A DNA stretch of 64,000 nt from Fibrisoma limi BUZ 3. Lineage in GTDB: Bacteria > Bacteroidota > Bacteroidia > Cytophagales > Spirosomataceae. Shown here piece by piece: positions 7,602 through 17,489 of this stretch. Numbering within the stretch: the stretch's first letter is position 1; each line of letters begins with the position of its first letter. The stretch spans positions 378,777 through 442,776 of the forward strand of contig NZ_CAIT01000006.1 in the NCBI RefSeq assembly GCF_000296815.2, read 5' to 3'. A model generated the notes under the pieces. The model was not told the DNA's origin. It saw nothing but the letters and a program-made list of their open reading frames with translations, and made no database searches. Both the position numbers and the translations under genes were made by a program.

Positions 7602-10600
7602 ATGATGCTCCTATTCCGCTTTTTACTTCTTAGCCCTCTGTTGGTCGGCAGCGTACTAACGGGGCCACCCTTAAAAGCCCAGCAATTCATGCTGCCCCCG
7701 GCTGAACGCACGCTTACGCAACCGCCCGGTATCAATCTGTTCAGTGCGTTCATGACTCAGGACAACCGGGGGAATTTGTGGCTTAGCTCGTCTAATGGTG
7801 TGATCCGCTACGATGGTCGGCAATTGCGCGTGTTCCATGCCCCGGGGCACCCTCAGGACGATGCCCTGGGCCGGGTAACTACCGATAGTCGGGGGCGGGT
7901 CTGGTTACGCTATTCCTTCGGCAACGATGAGAGTAAGCTGGCTTATTTTGACCCACAGACCCAGCAAATCCAGTTTATTTCCGACACCACCCGGCTGGTG
8001 CGGGAGTTCCTGGCCAAAGACGGTATCCGAACGCTGTTTGTCGATCGGCACGATCACCTCTGGATTGGCCGGATACAGACCGGATTGCTGCGCGTCGATC
8101 CCCGCACTCTTTCCGTTGAGCCGTTTTTACTCGACAAAACGGAGGTGAACAGCATTGACCAAAGTTCCGACGGTATGCTTTGGGCTGGGACTTCCACGGG
8201 GGTGTACTCGGTTAATCCGGTCAGCCGCCAGGTTCGGCGCTACTTTGATAAGGATGGCCCTCTCCGCATTCAGGCGGATAATCCCATCACCGCCCTGCGC
8301 GTCCGGTCAAGTGGAGAACTCGTACTGGGGCTGTACAATAAAGTGGCTGTTGTCAATCCGTCGTCGGGAGAGATTCGGCAAGTTGACCTGCCGCTTCCCA
8401 CGCCAACCAGTCGGTTATGGACCAATAAGATTGTCGTTGACAGTCAGAAGAACGCCTATTTTTCTGTGGGTACCCTGGTTTTCCGGATGAACCCACAGAA
8501 TCAATTGCAACGGCTGGAATTTGCCTATCCAGCCGAAAAAGTGATCAGTATCTGGGTCAGCCAGGGGCAACGGCTGGGCAACAACCGGCTCTGGGTGAAT
8601 GCGGGGCAGCAACTGTACGCGTATGACCTGGGTCGGCTGCGGGCCGTTCCTCCACTGAATATTCTCGACGTATCAATTAACGGTACCCGGCTCGTCCAGA
8701 ACGAAAAGCAACGGGAAGAGCGCTTCAGGCGCGATACGTCGGGGCAGGCTTCTATTTACCTGAAGGAAGGTGATTTTCTGTCGCTGCGTTTTCTGCCTCA
8801 GGTTGGGGTTGTATCGTCGAACTACCGTTATAAACTCGATGGCCATGATTCGCAGTGGGCGGTTTACAGCGATACTTACGGACACGCTACGTACCAGCTT
8901 AGAGCCGGTACCTACTCCTTTGCGCTTAATCGGGCCAGACCTATGGGCGGCTGGGACCCTCAGGTGGCCTACATTCGAATTCAGGTGGAGCCGCCGTTCT
9001 GGCGAACAGCCTGGTTTCTTAGCCTGACAATTCTGGTGCTGGGCGTTACGGGATTCTGGCTCATCCGAAGTTGGAACCGCCGGCGTAGGCTTCGGCAGGA
9101 ACTGGCCCGCCGGGAGTTCGAAGCCGAAACCCTTCGGAAGATGGACATTATGAAGAGTAATTTCTTCGCCAACATTACCCATGAGTTCCGGACGCCCCTG
9201 ACCATCATCCTCAACGCAACCGAGCAGCTCGTTGATACGCCCCTGAACGCCACGCAGCAGCAACAAACCGATGCCATTCAGCGGCACGCTCATCAGCTTC
9301 TGCGGCTAATCACCGAAACGCTCGATATGTCGCGGCTGGATGCCGGAAAACTGGACGCTCATCCCCAACTGGGCGATCCGGTAGCGTTTATCCGACAGGT
9401 GGCTGCCCAGTTTGACGGGCTGGCCGGACAACGGGGTATAACCCTGACCTGGGAGGGCGATCCGGGTACGGATGAACTGGTGTACAGCTTTGATGATGAC
9501 AAATGGGAGAAAATTGCGTATAACCTACTGTCGAATGCGCTTAAGTTTACGCCCGAAGGCGGGCAGGTGAACGTATCGGGGCGTATTGTAGCCCCCGACC
9601 GTTTCGTGCTGCGCGTGGCCGATACGGGTATTGGCATTCCGGCGCAGCAGCTTACGCATATCTTCGACCGGTTTTATCAAGTTGACTCCGGCTCAACCCG
9701 CGCCTACTCTGGAACCGGCATTGGGTTGGCCCTGGTGAAGGAACTGACCGATTGGCTCGGAGGGCGCGTGACCGTCGAGAGTGACGAAGGGAAGGGCAGC
9801 GTTTTCACCGTCGAATTGCCCATCACGAACCCGTATGCCCAGCAACTGAACGAAACAGACACAACCTCTGACTCAGACCGCGACAATCCGCAGAGGCAGG
9901 CAGCGCCGGTCAGCCAATCAGCGCCAGAGACAGCGCAACGCCAAACCGTTCCACTGGGAACCGCGGCCAGGAATCGTCCGTTGCCGGCTAAAAATTCCGA
10001 TACGTCGATTGGCGAGAAGCCTTTGCTGCTGCTGGTGGAAGACAATTCCGACCTCCGGATGCAGATGGCTACGTATTTGTCTAAACAATACCGGATTGCT
10101 ACGGCCGCTACAGGTCGGGAAGGGCTGGAGATGGCCATTGCGGAGATTCCCGATTTGATCGTTAGCGATGTGATGATGCCTGAAATGGACGGCTATGAGC
10201 TTACCCGAACTCTCAAAGCCGACGACCGGACCAGCCATATTCCCATCGTACTGCTCACGGCCCGTTCCTCACCCGACAGTCGACTGGTGGGTTTGCAGGC
10301 CGGGGCCGACAACTACCTGGGCAAACCGTTCAGCTTAGCCGAATTAAACCTGCGGCTGGGCAATGCGCTCCGCACTCGTCAGCAGTGGCAGCAGCGATTT
10401 ACAGAGCAGGCAGTTTCCGCATTGAAGGCTACCTCATCTACTCCAGCGTCTGATCGGGAAGAGCGGTTTATTAATACCCTACGCCAGCACATCCTCTCTA
10501 ACCTGCATGAAGTCGACCGGATGGATGTCGACTGGCTGGCCGAACAAGCTGGTATGAGCCGTACCCAGCTTCATCGCAAACTAACCGCGCTTACATCGCT

Positions 10601-10775
10601 TACTCCTAATCGGTTTATTCACCGCGTCCGGCTCGATCGGGCGGCCGAGCTTTTGCAGTCGGGTGAATTTAATGTGGCCCAGGTTGCCTATGAATTAGGC
10701 TACAGCTCGCAGTCATACTTTGCTAAATTATTTCAGGAGCAGTTCGGGTATTCGCCTAAAGCACTCAAGGTGTAA
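7602..10775 (+). CDS. Hybrid two-component system (HTCS) regulator
   Basis: A 1057-residue one-protein signalling chain typical of Bacteroidota. In order: signal peptide (1-27), two-component regulator propeller repeats (about 40-350; NRGNLWLSSSNGVIRYDG, DHLWIG), Y_Y_Y domain (about 390-455), a membrane segment (about 465-488), HisKA (FFANITHEFRTPL, phospho-His 527), HATPase (GTGIGLALVKEL), a receiver domain with phosphoacceptor Asp856 in IVSDVMMPEMDG, and a C-terminal AraC-type DNA-binding domain (about 960-1057). The periplasmic propeller senses a ligand and the AraC domain acts on DNA. HTCS genes usually sit beside the genes they control; here the divergent neighbour is the NHL/Ig T9SS protein, and the shared 38-bp element is a candidate target. 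The ligand is unknown. Confidence 0.93.
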   Translation: MMLLFRFLLLSPLLVGSVLTGPPLKAQQFMLPPAERTLTQPPGINLFSAFMTQDNRGNLWLSSSNGVIRYDGRQLRVFHAPGHPQDDALGRVTTDSRGRVWLRYSFGNDESKLAYFDPQTQQIQFISDTTRLVREFLAKDGIRTLFVDRHDHLWIGRIQTGLLRVDPRTLSVEPFLLDKTEVNSIDQSSDGMLWAGTSTGVYSVNPVSRQVRRYFDKDGPLRIQADNPITALRVRSSGELVLGLYNKVAVVNPSSGEIRQVDLPLPTPTSRLWTNKIVVDSQKNAYFSVGTLVFRMNPQNQLQRLEFAYPAEKVISIWVSQGQRLGNNRLWVNAGQQLYAYDLGRLRAVPPLNILDVSINGTRLVQNEKQREERFRRDTSGQASIYLKEGDFLSLRFLPQVGVVSSNYRYKLDGHDSQWAVYSDTYGHATYQLRAGTYSFALNRARPMGGWDPQVAYIRIQVEPPFWRTAWFLSLTILVLGVTGFWLIRSWNRRRRLRQELARREFEAETLRKMDIMKSNFFANITHEFRTPLTIILNATEQLVDTPLNATQQQQTDAIQRHAHQLLRLITETLDMSRLDAGKLDAHPQLGDPVAFIRQVAAQFDGLAGQRGITLTWEGDPGTDELVYSFDDDKWEKIAYNLLSNALKFTPEGGQVNVSGRIVAPDRFVLRVADTGIGIPAQQLTHIFDRFYQVDSGSTRAYSGTGIGLALVKELTDWLGGRVTVESDEGKGSVFTVELPITNPYAQQLNETDTTSDSDRDNPQRQAAPVSQSAPETAQRQTVPLGTAARNRPLPAKNSDTSIGEKPLLLLVEDNSDLRMQMATYLSKQYRIATAATGREGLEMAIAEIPDLIVSDVMMPEMDGYELTRTLKADDRTSHIPIVLLTARSSPDSRLVGLQAGADNYLGKPFSLAELNLRLGNALRTRQQWQQRFTEQAVSALKATSSTPASDREERFINTLRQHILSNLHEVDRMDVDWLAEQAGMSRTQLHRKLTALTSLTPNRFIHRVRLDRAAELLQSGEFNVAQVAYELGYSSQSYFAKLFQEQFGYSPKALKV

Positions 10776-10839
10776 TCTGTGGCAGCGTCGATTTCGCACG
10801 CAGGGGAGGACTTCACGGGTCGATGTAACGGCCACGTAA

Positions 10840-10985
10840 CAGGCCAGCCGCTTCTCACACCCGCAGCACCTCCATGGCCTGAGCTACTGGCGTCACCAGC
10901 TCATCAACCAGCGGGCCCCGCTGGTCGACTACCTTCAGGCTTAGTGCCTGAGCTACGTGGACGTGCGGTCCACAGGCTGCCCGCC
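10840..10985 (-). pseudogene. Decayed T9SS C-terminal sorting-domain remnant
   Basis: Read on the minus strand, this stretch gives LSLKVVDQRGPLVDELV followed by TPVAQAMEVLRV, a stop codon, and EAAGLL. It aligns with LNLQVVDQRGRLVDGLI...VAQAVEVVRL...EAAGLYLL of the two T9SS genes at 2.2-7.3 kb. The rest of the parent gene is gone and a stop interrupts the module, so it is a broken copy. It shows that a third cargo gene, or a transferred module, once stood here. The remaining bases of the 10776-11096 gap show nothing recognisable. Confidence 0.7.
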
Positions 10986-11096
10986 AAGTGACGCTTTGGG
11001 ACAAAGCCCCGGATCAGTTGGCATTCCTCCGCCCTCGGCCAGAAACCCAACGTCAGAAGAAAGCGCTGGTACTTGCGTTCCCGAAGGGGAATTGGC

Positions 11097-11606
11097 CTAC
11101 TCAGGTATCGGTACGCCGGGCTTTACGTCTACGTTGTGGTAGCTGACAATTTGCCAGGCTCCAGCCTGTCGGGCAAACACCTGGAGTAGTCGGGTATGCA
11201 GGCGCCCCTTTGTATCCAGTTGTGCCGGAACGGCTGGTCCGGAGCCCGTAAATCCGCTCACCCGGCATAGCGTTTCCACCGTAGCCACATCCGGACTAAT
11301 AAAGCGCAGGGACACAATGCTTTGTTGCAGGGTCGTTTTCTGGAAAATTCCCTTGAAAATAACCTCGTGCCGACTCAGAAACTCCGGATGCCCCGTCATG
11401 AACATACCCGCAATGTTGGTAAACGTACCGTTCTGAGCAAAATGGCGTGAATAGGCCACTGCATCGCCCTGATTCCAGGCACTGGTTTCTTCGGCGATAA
11501 TCGCTTGTAGGGCGAGTGTGTCGGCCTTACTTTGCGCAGCGAGGGACAGGGGGGAGAACAGGCAGCAGAGACTAAAAAGAAGGTTGACTAACCGAGAGGC
11601 TTTCAT
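11097..11606 (-). CDS. Exported SnoaL-like/DUF4440 (NTF2-fold) protein
   Basis: A 169-residue protein starting at MKASRLVNLLFS, with a signal peptide (cleavage near SLAAQ). A longer frame begins 16 codons upstream but adds an unlikely leader. The mature part (LQAIIAEETSAWNQGDAVAYSRHFAQ... and WQIVSYHNVDVKPG) matches the SgcJ/EcaC or DUF4440 branch of the NTF2-like superfamily, small cone-shaped proteins that bind or transform small hydrophobic molecules. The substrate cannot be told from sequence. It stands alone, convergent with the HTCS gene. Confidence 0.75.
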   Translation of the reverse strand: MKASRLVNLLFSLCCLFSPLSLAAQSKADTLALQAIIAEETSAWNQGDAVAYSRHFAQNGTFTNIAGMFMTGHPEFLSRHEVIFKGIFQKTTLQQSIVSLRFISPDVATVETLCRVSGFTGSGPAVPAQLDTKGRLHTRLLQVFARQAGAWQIVSYHNVDVKPGVPIPE

Positions 11607-11814
11607 TGGCCATACAAAAGAAGGTGAACAGCTTAAAGCTACGCAATCTACCACCCTGCGTATCGCATTCTTGACTTAGCGGTAAACGTGTTTATGGTAC
11701 ATACGCGAAACCGCATCAGGACGGTGGAGGCTCAGCCCCAAAGGTAGACAGCGTACCTCAACCGGATGGAGCTGGCTTTGGGTGTACACAAAGCGATACG
11801 TGGCTTTTCAGGCC

Positions 11815-13329
11815 TTATGTGGCCGGCAACCCGGCTCGCAACGATGCAAGCTCCTGTTTGATCTGCTCGTTGCGCCGTTGTTTTTTCCAGAGTACAGGAG
11901 CATGGGCCCGTTCCAGGCAGTCGAGAGCCCCGCATCGTTCGCAGGTTTCGTTTACGGCCCGATGTTGCAGGTTCGGGTCGTCGAGGAAGCGCATCTGCGC
12001 ACGCAATCGTTCATTAATCGCGAAACCAAGCGTAACGCTGCTGTTGTAGCCAACCCGCGGGGGCGAGGGCTTGGCGATGGTCAGCATCAGGTATTGATTG
12101 CCGGTATCCATGTATGCTGCAATCTGCCCGCTGCAAAGTGGCTGCCCGTTCCAGACGCCTGTCTGCTGCTGCCGGGCAAGCTCCTGAAGCAGCGTCAAAG
12201 AGACCAGGCGGTGGCAATAGTGCTCATAGATGGTGCCGTGCGTAGCCTGATGTTTGACCAGATGCAATTCCTTCGCCAACGTAAAGCGGTTGTCGGCCAG
12301 AGCGTTGTCAAAGCGCAGAAAGAAAAACTGATCGATGCCGAAATGACTCGTCATGACGTTGCTGATCCGGTGCATAAATACCTCGGGCGTTGCGTCAAAG
12401 CGGTACATGAGATTCAGAAGCATCTGGGGCTCCCAGGTAGGTTGGACAAAGAAGCTTGCCAGACCCGTAATCAGCATGTGCCGGGGTATTAGAATTGCTC
12501 CGGCGAAATACGACGCCTTGTAGTTGTTCAGGACCTGCTCAAACGATTCGGCTTCGTGCTGCGACGAAACCAGCGGTCGGTTGGCAAGTTGCATTACCCG
12601 AAAACCAATCTCACGACCGTACGTGAAAGCTCGCTGCTGGGGCTCCAGCGCCTGATTTATCATAAGCACCGTGGGGGAGCCCGGCAGCACCAGCGACCGA
12701 ATGCCAGTCAGCGCCGGAAAATCCAACTCCGTAAATTCGTCAATACGGTAATTGTATCCTGCTTCAAGAATCTGCCGAAGACTTGACTCACCAAACGGTG
12801 GTTCCGTCGGTTGGTTGTTCCCCGTATGTTGGCTGAGGAAGTCAGCGGCTACGGATTCGATGTCCTCAAAATAGTTGTTGTGGAGTTCCTGAAACGATCG
12901 TAGTGCGGAGAAATAAAACTGCTCGACGTTCATGCCGTGGTTACGGCTGATCTCGATAATGGTGCTGATGAACGCACTGACCCGCGACGGAGCCTGCGAC
13001 AGCAGTTCCAGCAGATCGGCGGGTTCAATGCCAAATAGTTCAAGTGGTAACTCGCTAAGGATGTTAGAGTTGAGTAGTTCGGCGATGGGTTCAAGTTGTT
13101 TGCTGAGCTTAACCGAAACCAACGTATCATAGTCGGTCCCAAGCGCGTCGGCTAGCGCAAATATCTTCTCTGATTTTGGATACTTTTTTCCTTTTTCAAT
13201 CTCATTGAGATACGACGGTGACAAGCCGGCTTTATCGGCTAACTCGTACAATTGAAATCCTTTATCCTGCCGGAGTTGCTTCAATTTTAAGCCAAAAATT
13301 ACCCGTACGCGCTCAGTTGCCGAAATCAT
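11815..13329 (-). CDS. RamB/ScfR-like XRE-family transcriptional regulator
   Basis: A 504-residue regulator with an N-terminal XRE helix-turn-helix (about 8-65: LRQDKGFQLYELADKAGL, SYLNEIEKGKKYP). The centre resembles ImmA/IrrE but the zinc-protease HExxH motif is absent (REIGFRVM instead), so peptidase activity is not expected. The C-terminal domain has a cysteine cluster (CERCGALDC) typical of the short-chain fatty-acyl regulator family, to which actinobacterial RamB (acetate and glyoxylate control) belongs. It is divergent from pckA-fbp across a 141-bp region with repeated AGCGAA-type boxes. This suggests control of gluconeogenesis, and of its own gene, in response to acyl-CoA or carbon status. 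The family call is good; the effector is inferred. Confidence 0.8.
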   Translation of the reverse strand: MISATERVRVIFGLKLKQLRQDKGFQLYELADKAGLSPSYLNEIEKGKKYPKSEKIFALADALGTDYDTLVSVKLSKQLEPIAELLNSNILSELPLELFGIEPADLLELLSQAPSRVSAFISTIIEISRNHGMNVEQFYFSALRSFQELHNNYFEDIESVAADFLSQHTGNNQPTEPPFGESSLRQILEAGYNYRIDEFTELDFPALTGIRSLVLPGSPTVLMINQALEPQQRAFTYGREIGFRVMQLANRPLVSSQHEAESFEQVLNNYKASYFAGAILIPRHMLITGLASFFVQPTWEPQMLLNLMYRFDATPEVFMHRISNVMTSHFGIDQFFFLRFDNALADNRFTLAKELHLVKHQATHGTIYEHYCHRLVSLTLLQELARQQQTGVWNGQPLCSGQIAAYMDTGNQYLMLTIAKPSPPRVGYNSSVTLGFAINERLRAQMRFLDDPNLQHRAVNETCERCGALDCLERAHAPVLWKKQRRNEQIKQELASLRAGLPAT

Positions 13330-13346
13330 ACTACAAATCGTTTGGA

Positions 13347-13354
13347 CAAAGGTA
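13347..13354 (-). promoter_or_regulatory. -7 element of the RamB-like regulator gene
   Basis: TACCTTTG on the minus strand fits the Bacteroidota -7 consensus TAnnTTTG and lies 18 bases before the start codon at 13329. The AGCGAA box at 13372-13377 falls about where the -33 element would be, which would allow autorepression. Confidence 0.5.
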
Positions 13355-13371
13355 GCTGAAATATACTACTT

Positions 13372-13422
13372 AGCGAACTTATGATAAATTAGCGAATATT
13401 CGCTTGAATATATCAATTCGCA
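13372..13422. promoter_or_regulatory. Operator-like box array between regulator and pckA
   Basis: Four hexamers in a short divergent promoter region: AGCGAA at 13372-13377 and 13391-13396, TTCGCT at 13399-13404, and TTCGCA at 13417-13422. The middle two form the perfect palindrome AGCGAATATTCGCT (13391-13404). Start-to-start spacing of the outer boxes is 19 and 18 bp, about two helical turns. The array overlaps the pckA -33 position and the -33 region of the regulator gene. The boxes are directly visible; binding by the adjacent regulator is inferred. Confidence 0.6.
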
Positions 13423-13435
13423 AAAATACATTTGT
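13404..13435 (+). promoter_or_regulatory. pckA promoter (Bacteroidota type)
   Basis: TTG at 13404-13406, 20 bases, then TACATTTG at 13427-13434: a textbook Bacteroidota -33/-7 pair. The predicted transcript start near 13441 leaves a leader of about 30 bases before the ATG at 13471. The palindromic operator ends on the -33 TTG. Confidence 0.65.
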
Positions 13436-13470
13436 TGCAACACAGCTCTTCATCAACAAACAACCTTTAT

Positions 13471-15102
13471 ATGTTAAACACTACCATTATCCGGTCTATG
13501 GACACCGTAACCATTGAGCCAGTTCGGCAACTTGGCTTGTCGTCCTGTCGGAAGGTCTTTCTGCACCTACAGCCGTCGCGGCTGGTCGAACTGGCGCTGG
13601 CCCGAAACGAAGGGGTGCTGACCAGTACGGGGGCACTGATGTGCGATACGGGGCAGTTCACCGGCCGCTCGCCTAAGGATAAATTCATCGTGCGCGACGA
13701 CACGACAGAGAACCAGGTGGATTGGGGGGACATCAACCGCCCGTTTGATGCCGACGCCTTTGGTCGGTTGCACACTCGTATGCTGCGCTTTCTGGAAGGA
13801 AAGGAAACGTTTGTCCGGTATGCCTATGCAGGGGCAGCCGCTGCCTATCGACAGCCGATTGCCGTCGTGACGACCAAAGCCTGGCAGAACCTGTTTTGCC
13901 ATAACCTGTTCATTCGGCCGACAGACGAGGAACTGGCTGATTTTGAGCCCGTCTGGACCATATTGAGTATCCCGGAGTTCAAAGCCGATCCGGAGGTGGA
14001 TGGGACGCGGCAAGCAAACTTTACCATCGTTGATGTTAGCCGAAAGATGATCCTGATCGGCGGAACGGGCTACGCGGGCGAAATCAAGAAAGGCATTTTT
14101 ACGGCCCTCAATTTCATCCTGCCGGTGGAGCACGGCGTACTGTCCATGCATTGCTCGGCAAATGTTGGCCAGCAGGGGCGCGACGGAAAACCGGATACGG
14201 CCCTGTTCTTCGGGCTGTCGGGAACCGGCAAAACGACGCTCTCGGCCGATCCCGGTCGCCAGCTCATCGGCGATGATGAACACGGCTGGTCCGACGAGGG
14301 AGTGTTCAATATTGAAGGTGGCTGCTATGCCAAGGTGATTAACCTAAGCGCCGGGCAGGAGCCGCAGATTTACAACGCTATTCGGTTCGGTGCCATTCTC
14401 GAAAATACCCGTTTCCGACCCAACGGTCAGGAAGTCGATTATTCGGATGGCTCGGTTACCGAAAACACCCGCACGGCTTACCCATTGAACTATATTGATA
14501 ATGCACTGATCCCCTCGGTAGCGGCTCCCCCAACCACTATCTTTTTCCTGACCGCCGATGCGTTTGGCGTGTTACCTCCCTTATCGAAACTGACGCCTGA
14601 GCAGGCCATGTTTTATTTCCTGTCGGGCTACACGTCCAAGCTGGCCGGTACGGAGATGGGAGTGACCGAGCCGGTTGCTACGTTCTCGGCCTGTTTTGGT
14701 GCGGCTTTCCTGCCGCTGGCTCCTGAGCGGTACGCGCAGTTGCTGGGCGATAAACTCCGCAGCAGCAACACGACGGTCTGGCTCGTGAACACCGGTTGGG
14801 TAGGAGGGCCATACGGAATCGGGAGCCGCATTTCGCTCCGTTATACCCGGGCGCTGCTGCGGGCTGTGCTGAACGTCGACCTGACCGACGTACCGGTTGA
14901 GAACCACGACGTATTTGGCGTGCAGATTCCGGTAAGCTGCCCCGACGTACCGGCCGAACTGCTGCGGCCGGAGCTGTCGTGGTCTGATCCGGTTGCTTAT
15001 CGGGAGCAGGCCCTGAGACTACAGGATGCCTTTCAGGTGAATTTTAGCAAATATGCAGATAGTCAGGTAGTTACTATAAATCAGGTGTCTCACGCTTTTT
15101 AA
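13471..15102 (+). CDS. pckA: Phosphoenolpyruvate carboxykinase (ATP)
   Basis: A 543-residue cytoplasmic enzyme converting oxaloacetate plus ATP to phosphoenolpyruvate, CO2 and ADP, the first committed step of gluconeogenesis. Length and numbering match the E. coli enzyme (540 residues). Visible motifs: [14 protein letters not shown] near the N-terminus, the kinase-1a P-loop GLSGTGKT at 248-255, and the metal-binding kinase-2 motif IGDDEHGW just after it. The ATG at 13471 fits the promoter; another ATG at 13498 would give 534 residues. fbp follows after 8 bases, so the two are one operon for the two irreversible gluconeogenic steps. The divergent RamB-like regulator and the box array upstream suggest direct control. 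Confidence 0.97.
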   Translation: MLNTTIIRSMDTVTIEPVRQLGLSSCRKVFLHLQPSRLVELALARNEGVLTSTGALMCDTGQFTGRSPKDKFIVRDDTTENQVDWGDINRPFDADAFGRLHTRMLRFLEGKETFVRYAYAGAAAAYRQPIAVVTTKAWQNLFCHNLFIRPTDEELADFEPVWTILSIPEFKADPEVDGTRQANFTIVDVSRKMILIGGTGYAGEIKKGIFTALNFILPVEHGVLSMHCSANVGQQGRDGKPDTALFFGLSGTGKTTLSADPGRQLIGDDEHGWSDEGVFNIEGGCYAKVINLSAGQEPQIYNAIRFGAILENTRFRPNGQEVDYSDGSVTENTRTAYPLNYIDNALIPSVAAPPTTIFFLTADAFGVLPPLSKLTPEQAMFYFLSGYTSKLAGTEMGVTEPVATFSACFGAAFLPLAPERYAQLLGDKLRSSNTTVWLVNTGWVGGPYGIGSRISLRYTRALLRAVLNVDLTDVPVENHDVFGVQIPVSCPDVPAELLRPELSWSDPVAYREQALRLQDAFQVNFSKYADSQVVTINQVSHAF

Positions 15103-15110
15103 TTCGCCCT

Positions 15111-16106
15111 ATGGTTAATGAGGATACCATTGCCACGCCGGTCGGCGTAACGCTCGACCGCTTTATCAAACGGAGCCAGGATCACTTCCAGCAGGCCACC
15201 GGCGAATTGTCGCAACTGCTGCGCGACATTGCATTAGCCGCCAAAATCGTGAACCGCGAGGTTAACCGGGCGGGGTTAGCCGACATTACGGGGGCGTTCG
15301 GTACCGAGAACCTGCACGGTGAACGTCAGCAACGGCTCGACGTGAGTGCTCATGTCCGGTTTCTGCGGGCGTTACGGAACGGGGGCGAGGTGGCCGCCAT
15401 CGTCTCGGAGGAAGAAGACGGGATCATCTTCACCGGCAACAACCACGGCAAATACGTAGTAGCACTCGATCCGCTCGACGGGTCGTCGAACATTGACGTG
15501 AACGTATCGATCGGTACGATTTTCTCCATCTATCGACGCGTCAGTCCGGTGCATTCGCTGGCCGTTCAGGAAGACTTCATGCAGGGTGGTCACACGCAGA
15601 TCGCGGCCGGTTACGTGCTTTACGGCACCTCAACAATGCTGGTGTACACCACCGGATCGGGCGTAAATGGGTTTACCTACGAGCAGTCGCTGGGCGAGTT
15701 TTTTCTTTCTCACCCCCGTATCACAACGCCCCGTAGCGGCACCATCTATTCGTGCAACGAAGGCAATTTTATTGATTTTCCGAAGCCGATACAAAGCTAC
15801 CTGAACACCTGCCGGAACCAGCGTTATACGGCCCGCTACATTGGTTCGCTGGTCGCTGATTTCCATCGAAACCTGTTCAAAGGGGGGATTTACCTGTACC
15901 CACCGATGGTCAAAACGCCCACCGGCAAGCTGCGGTTACTGTACGAATGCTACCCGCTGGCCTACCTGGTTGAGCAGGCTGGCGGAGCCGCTACCGACGG
16001 CCGGATGCGTATCCTGGATGTGCCCCTGCGGACGTTACACCAGCGAAGTCCGCTGTACATTGGGTCGTTGGATATGATCGATGAGGCCATGTCGTATCGC
16101 GAGTAA
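15111..16106 (+). CDS. fbp: Fructose-1,6-bisphosphatase class I
   Basis: A 331-residue cytoplasmic enzyme hydrolysing fructose 1,6-bisphosphate to fructose 6-phosphate. The metal- and substrate-binding signature [19 protein letters not shown] is present, preceded by the acidic VSEEED, and the sugar-phosphate site lies around [19 protein letters not shown]. Length is normal for class I enzymes. It starts 8 bases after the pckA stop and must be co-transcribed with it. A strong hairpin (16149-16189) follows the stop and may end the transcript. Confidence 0.96.
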   Translation: MVNEDTIATPVGVTLDRFIKRSQDHFQQATGELSQLLRDIALAAKIVNREVNRAGLADITGAFGTENLHGERQQRLDVSAHVRFLRALRNGGEVAAIVSEEEDGIIFTGNNHGKYVVALDPLDGSSNIDVNVSIGTIFSIYRRVSPVHSLAVQEDFMQGGHTQIAAGYVLYGTSTMLVYTTGSGVNGFTYEQSLGEFFLSHPRITTPRSGTIYSCNEGNFIDFPKPIQSYLNTCRNQRYTARYIGSLVADFHRNLFKGGIYLYPPMVKTPTGKLRLLYECYPLAYLVEQAGGAATDGRMRILDVPLRTLHQRSPLYIGSLDMIDEAMSYRE

Positions 16107-16148
16107 GTCATCAATTCATGCCCTACTGGCGGTGGGTGATCTACAGGG

Positions 16149-16189
16149 CTGGGGTTGGTGTCAGGTTCCGAACCTGACACCAACCCCAG
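16149..16189. terminator. Perfect 19-bp hairpin after fbp
   Basis: A perfect inverted repeat with 19-bp arms (16149-16167 and 16171-16189) and a 3-base loop, 42 bases after the fbp stop. There is no clear U-run, so it may be an RNA-stabilising 3' hairpin rather than a simple intrinsic terminator. The rest of the 16107-16442 gap is AT-rich just before 16443 and otherwise shows no gene. Confidence 0.55.
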
Positions 16190-16442
16190 TACGTATTGCT
16201 TCGTCCTGATACGCCAATGGATCGCCTGGCTGATTTTCGGTTTTTGTAGTAAGCCTGGTTAATTCCAGCGGGTAAATTGGGTTTAATCAACAGGGTATCA
16301 GACTAAAGAGGCAGCGTAACGTATTTGGCGATACCAATAAAGATTATAACGTTTTTTATTTTTATTACGGAGGTAAACGCTTATTTTTAGGCTCTAAGCG
16401 CTATTCATCAGCAATCGATGGAATACTAACCCGGCCTTTCAC

Positions 16443-17375
16443 ATGAAGCGTGTACAGACACCGACCTTTGATATTTCCCGCCACCTGACCGCCCGGCGAC
16501 TGGAACAGGAAGTAGAAAACCGGACGGCTTACACGATCGATACGGCCGAACTAAATATCTACGAAACGCATCACGTTGCCGAACAGGTCGAGCTTACCTT
16601 CAATAGTCCAGTGCTGGCCAGTATGATCCGGGGCAAAAAAGTGATGCACCTTCCCGGTACTCCTTCTTTTGATTTCCTACCCGGTGAATCCGTGATCGTA
16701 CCCAGCGAGGAAACCATGCGCATCGACTTTCCCGAAGCGCAGACCCAGAACCCGACGCAGTGCCTGGCCCTGGCCATCGCTCCCGATAAGGTCCGGCAGG
16801 TGACTGATTTGCTGAACGATCAGGTGCCGCTGGTCGATACGCCCCAGGGCTGGCAGTTTGGACAGACCAATTTCTACCTGACCAACGACGAACCGATTTA
16901 TCACCTCATTTCCCGCCTGATTTACATTTTTACGGAAAACAACCGGGCTAAGGAGGTTATTGCTAATCTGGTGTTGCAGGAGTTAGTGGTTCGTCTGATG
17001 CAAACCCAGGCCCGGACCCTGCTGCTGAGTTCCGGGGCGTCGTACGCGAACGTAAATCGGCTGGCTCATGTCGCGCAGTACATCAACAAACACCTGAGCC
17101 GGAGTCTGCACATTAGGGAGCTGGCCGACGAAGCCTGCATGAGCGAACCGAATTTTTACCGGACCTTCAAGCAGACCTTCGGCATGACGCCCGTCGACTA
17201 CATCAATCAGCAGCGGATCGCACTAGCCTCCAAACTACTCCGCACGACCAACCGTTGTCTGGCCGACATCAGTCTGGAATGCGGCTTCAATAACCTGACC
17301 TACTTCATGAAGCTGTTCCGTCGGGAAATGGGCATGTCGCCCGCGCAGTACCGCAAGCAGTTGATTTCGCTGTAA
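16443..17375 (+). CDS. AraC-family transcriptional regulator
   Basis: A 310-residue regulator. The C-terminal ~100 residues carry the double helix-turn-helix of AraC/XylS proteins (LHIRELADEACMSEPNFYR; DISLECGFNNLTYFMKLFRR; GMSPAQYRK). The N-terminal two thirds form a cupin-like sensing domain (FLPGESVIVPSEE). It is transcribed away from pckA-fbp and separated by a long gap with a hairpin, so it is its own unit. Targets and effector are not evident. It is convergent with the DUF1080 gene at 17490. Confidence 0.88.
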   Translation: MKRVQTPTFDISRHLTARRLEQEVENRTAYTIDTAELNIYETHHVAEQVELTFNSPVLASMIRGKKVMHLPGTPSFDFLPGESVIVPSEETMRIDFPEAQTQNPTQCLALAIAPDKVRQVTDLLNDQVPLVDTPQGWQFGQTNFYLTNDEPIYHLISRLIYIFTENNRAKEVIANLVLQELVVRLMQTQARTLLLSSGASYANVNRLAHVAQYINKHLSRSLHIRELADEACMSEPNFYRTFKQTFGMTPVDYINQQRIALASKLLRTTNRCLADISLECGFNNLTYFMKLFRREMGMSPAQYRKQLISL

Positions 17376-17489
17376 TCCTGACAGCAATTTTCGACTACTT
17401 AGAGTGTCGACGAAAGGGTTATCTTGTCTGGTAAAGCCTAGAGATTGTAAGCGTGCAATTGAAGGGGCAAGGTGCCGTGCAAAAAAATC

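Noticed and set aside
11815-13329. The XRE protein as an ImmA/IrrE-type phage or toxin-antitoxin regulator
   Set aside because: The HExxH zinc motif is missing, the C-terminus has the acyl-regulator cysteine cluster, and the neighbours are central-metabolism genes rather than phage genes.
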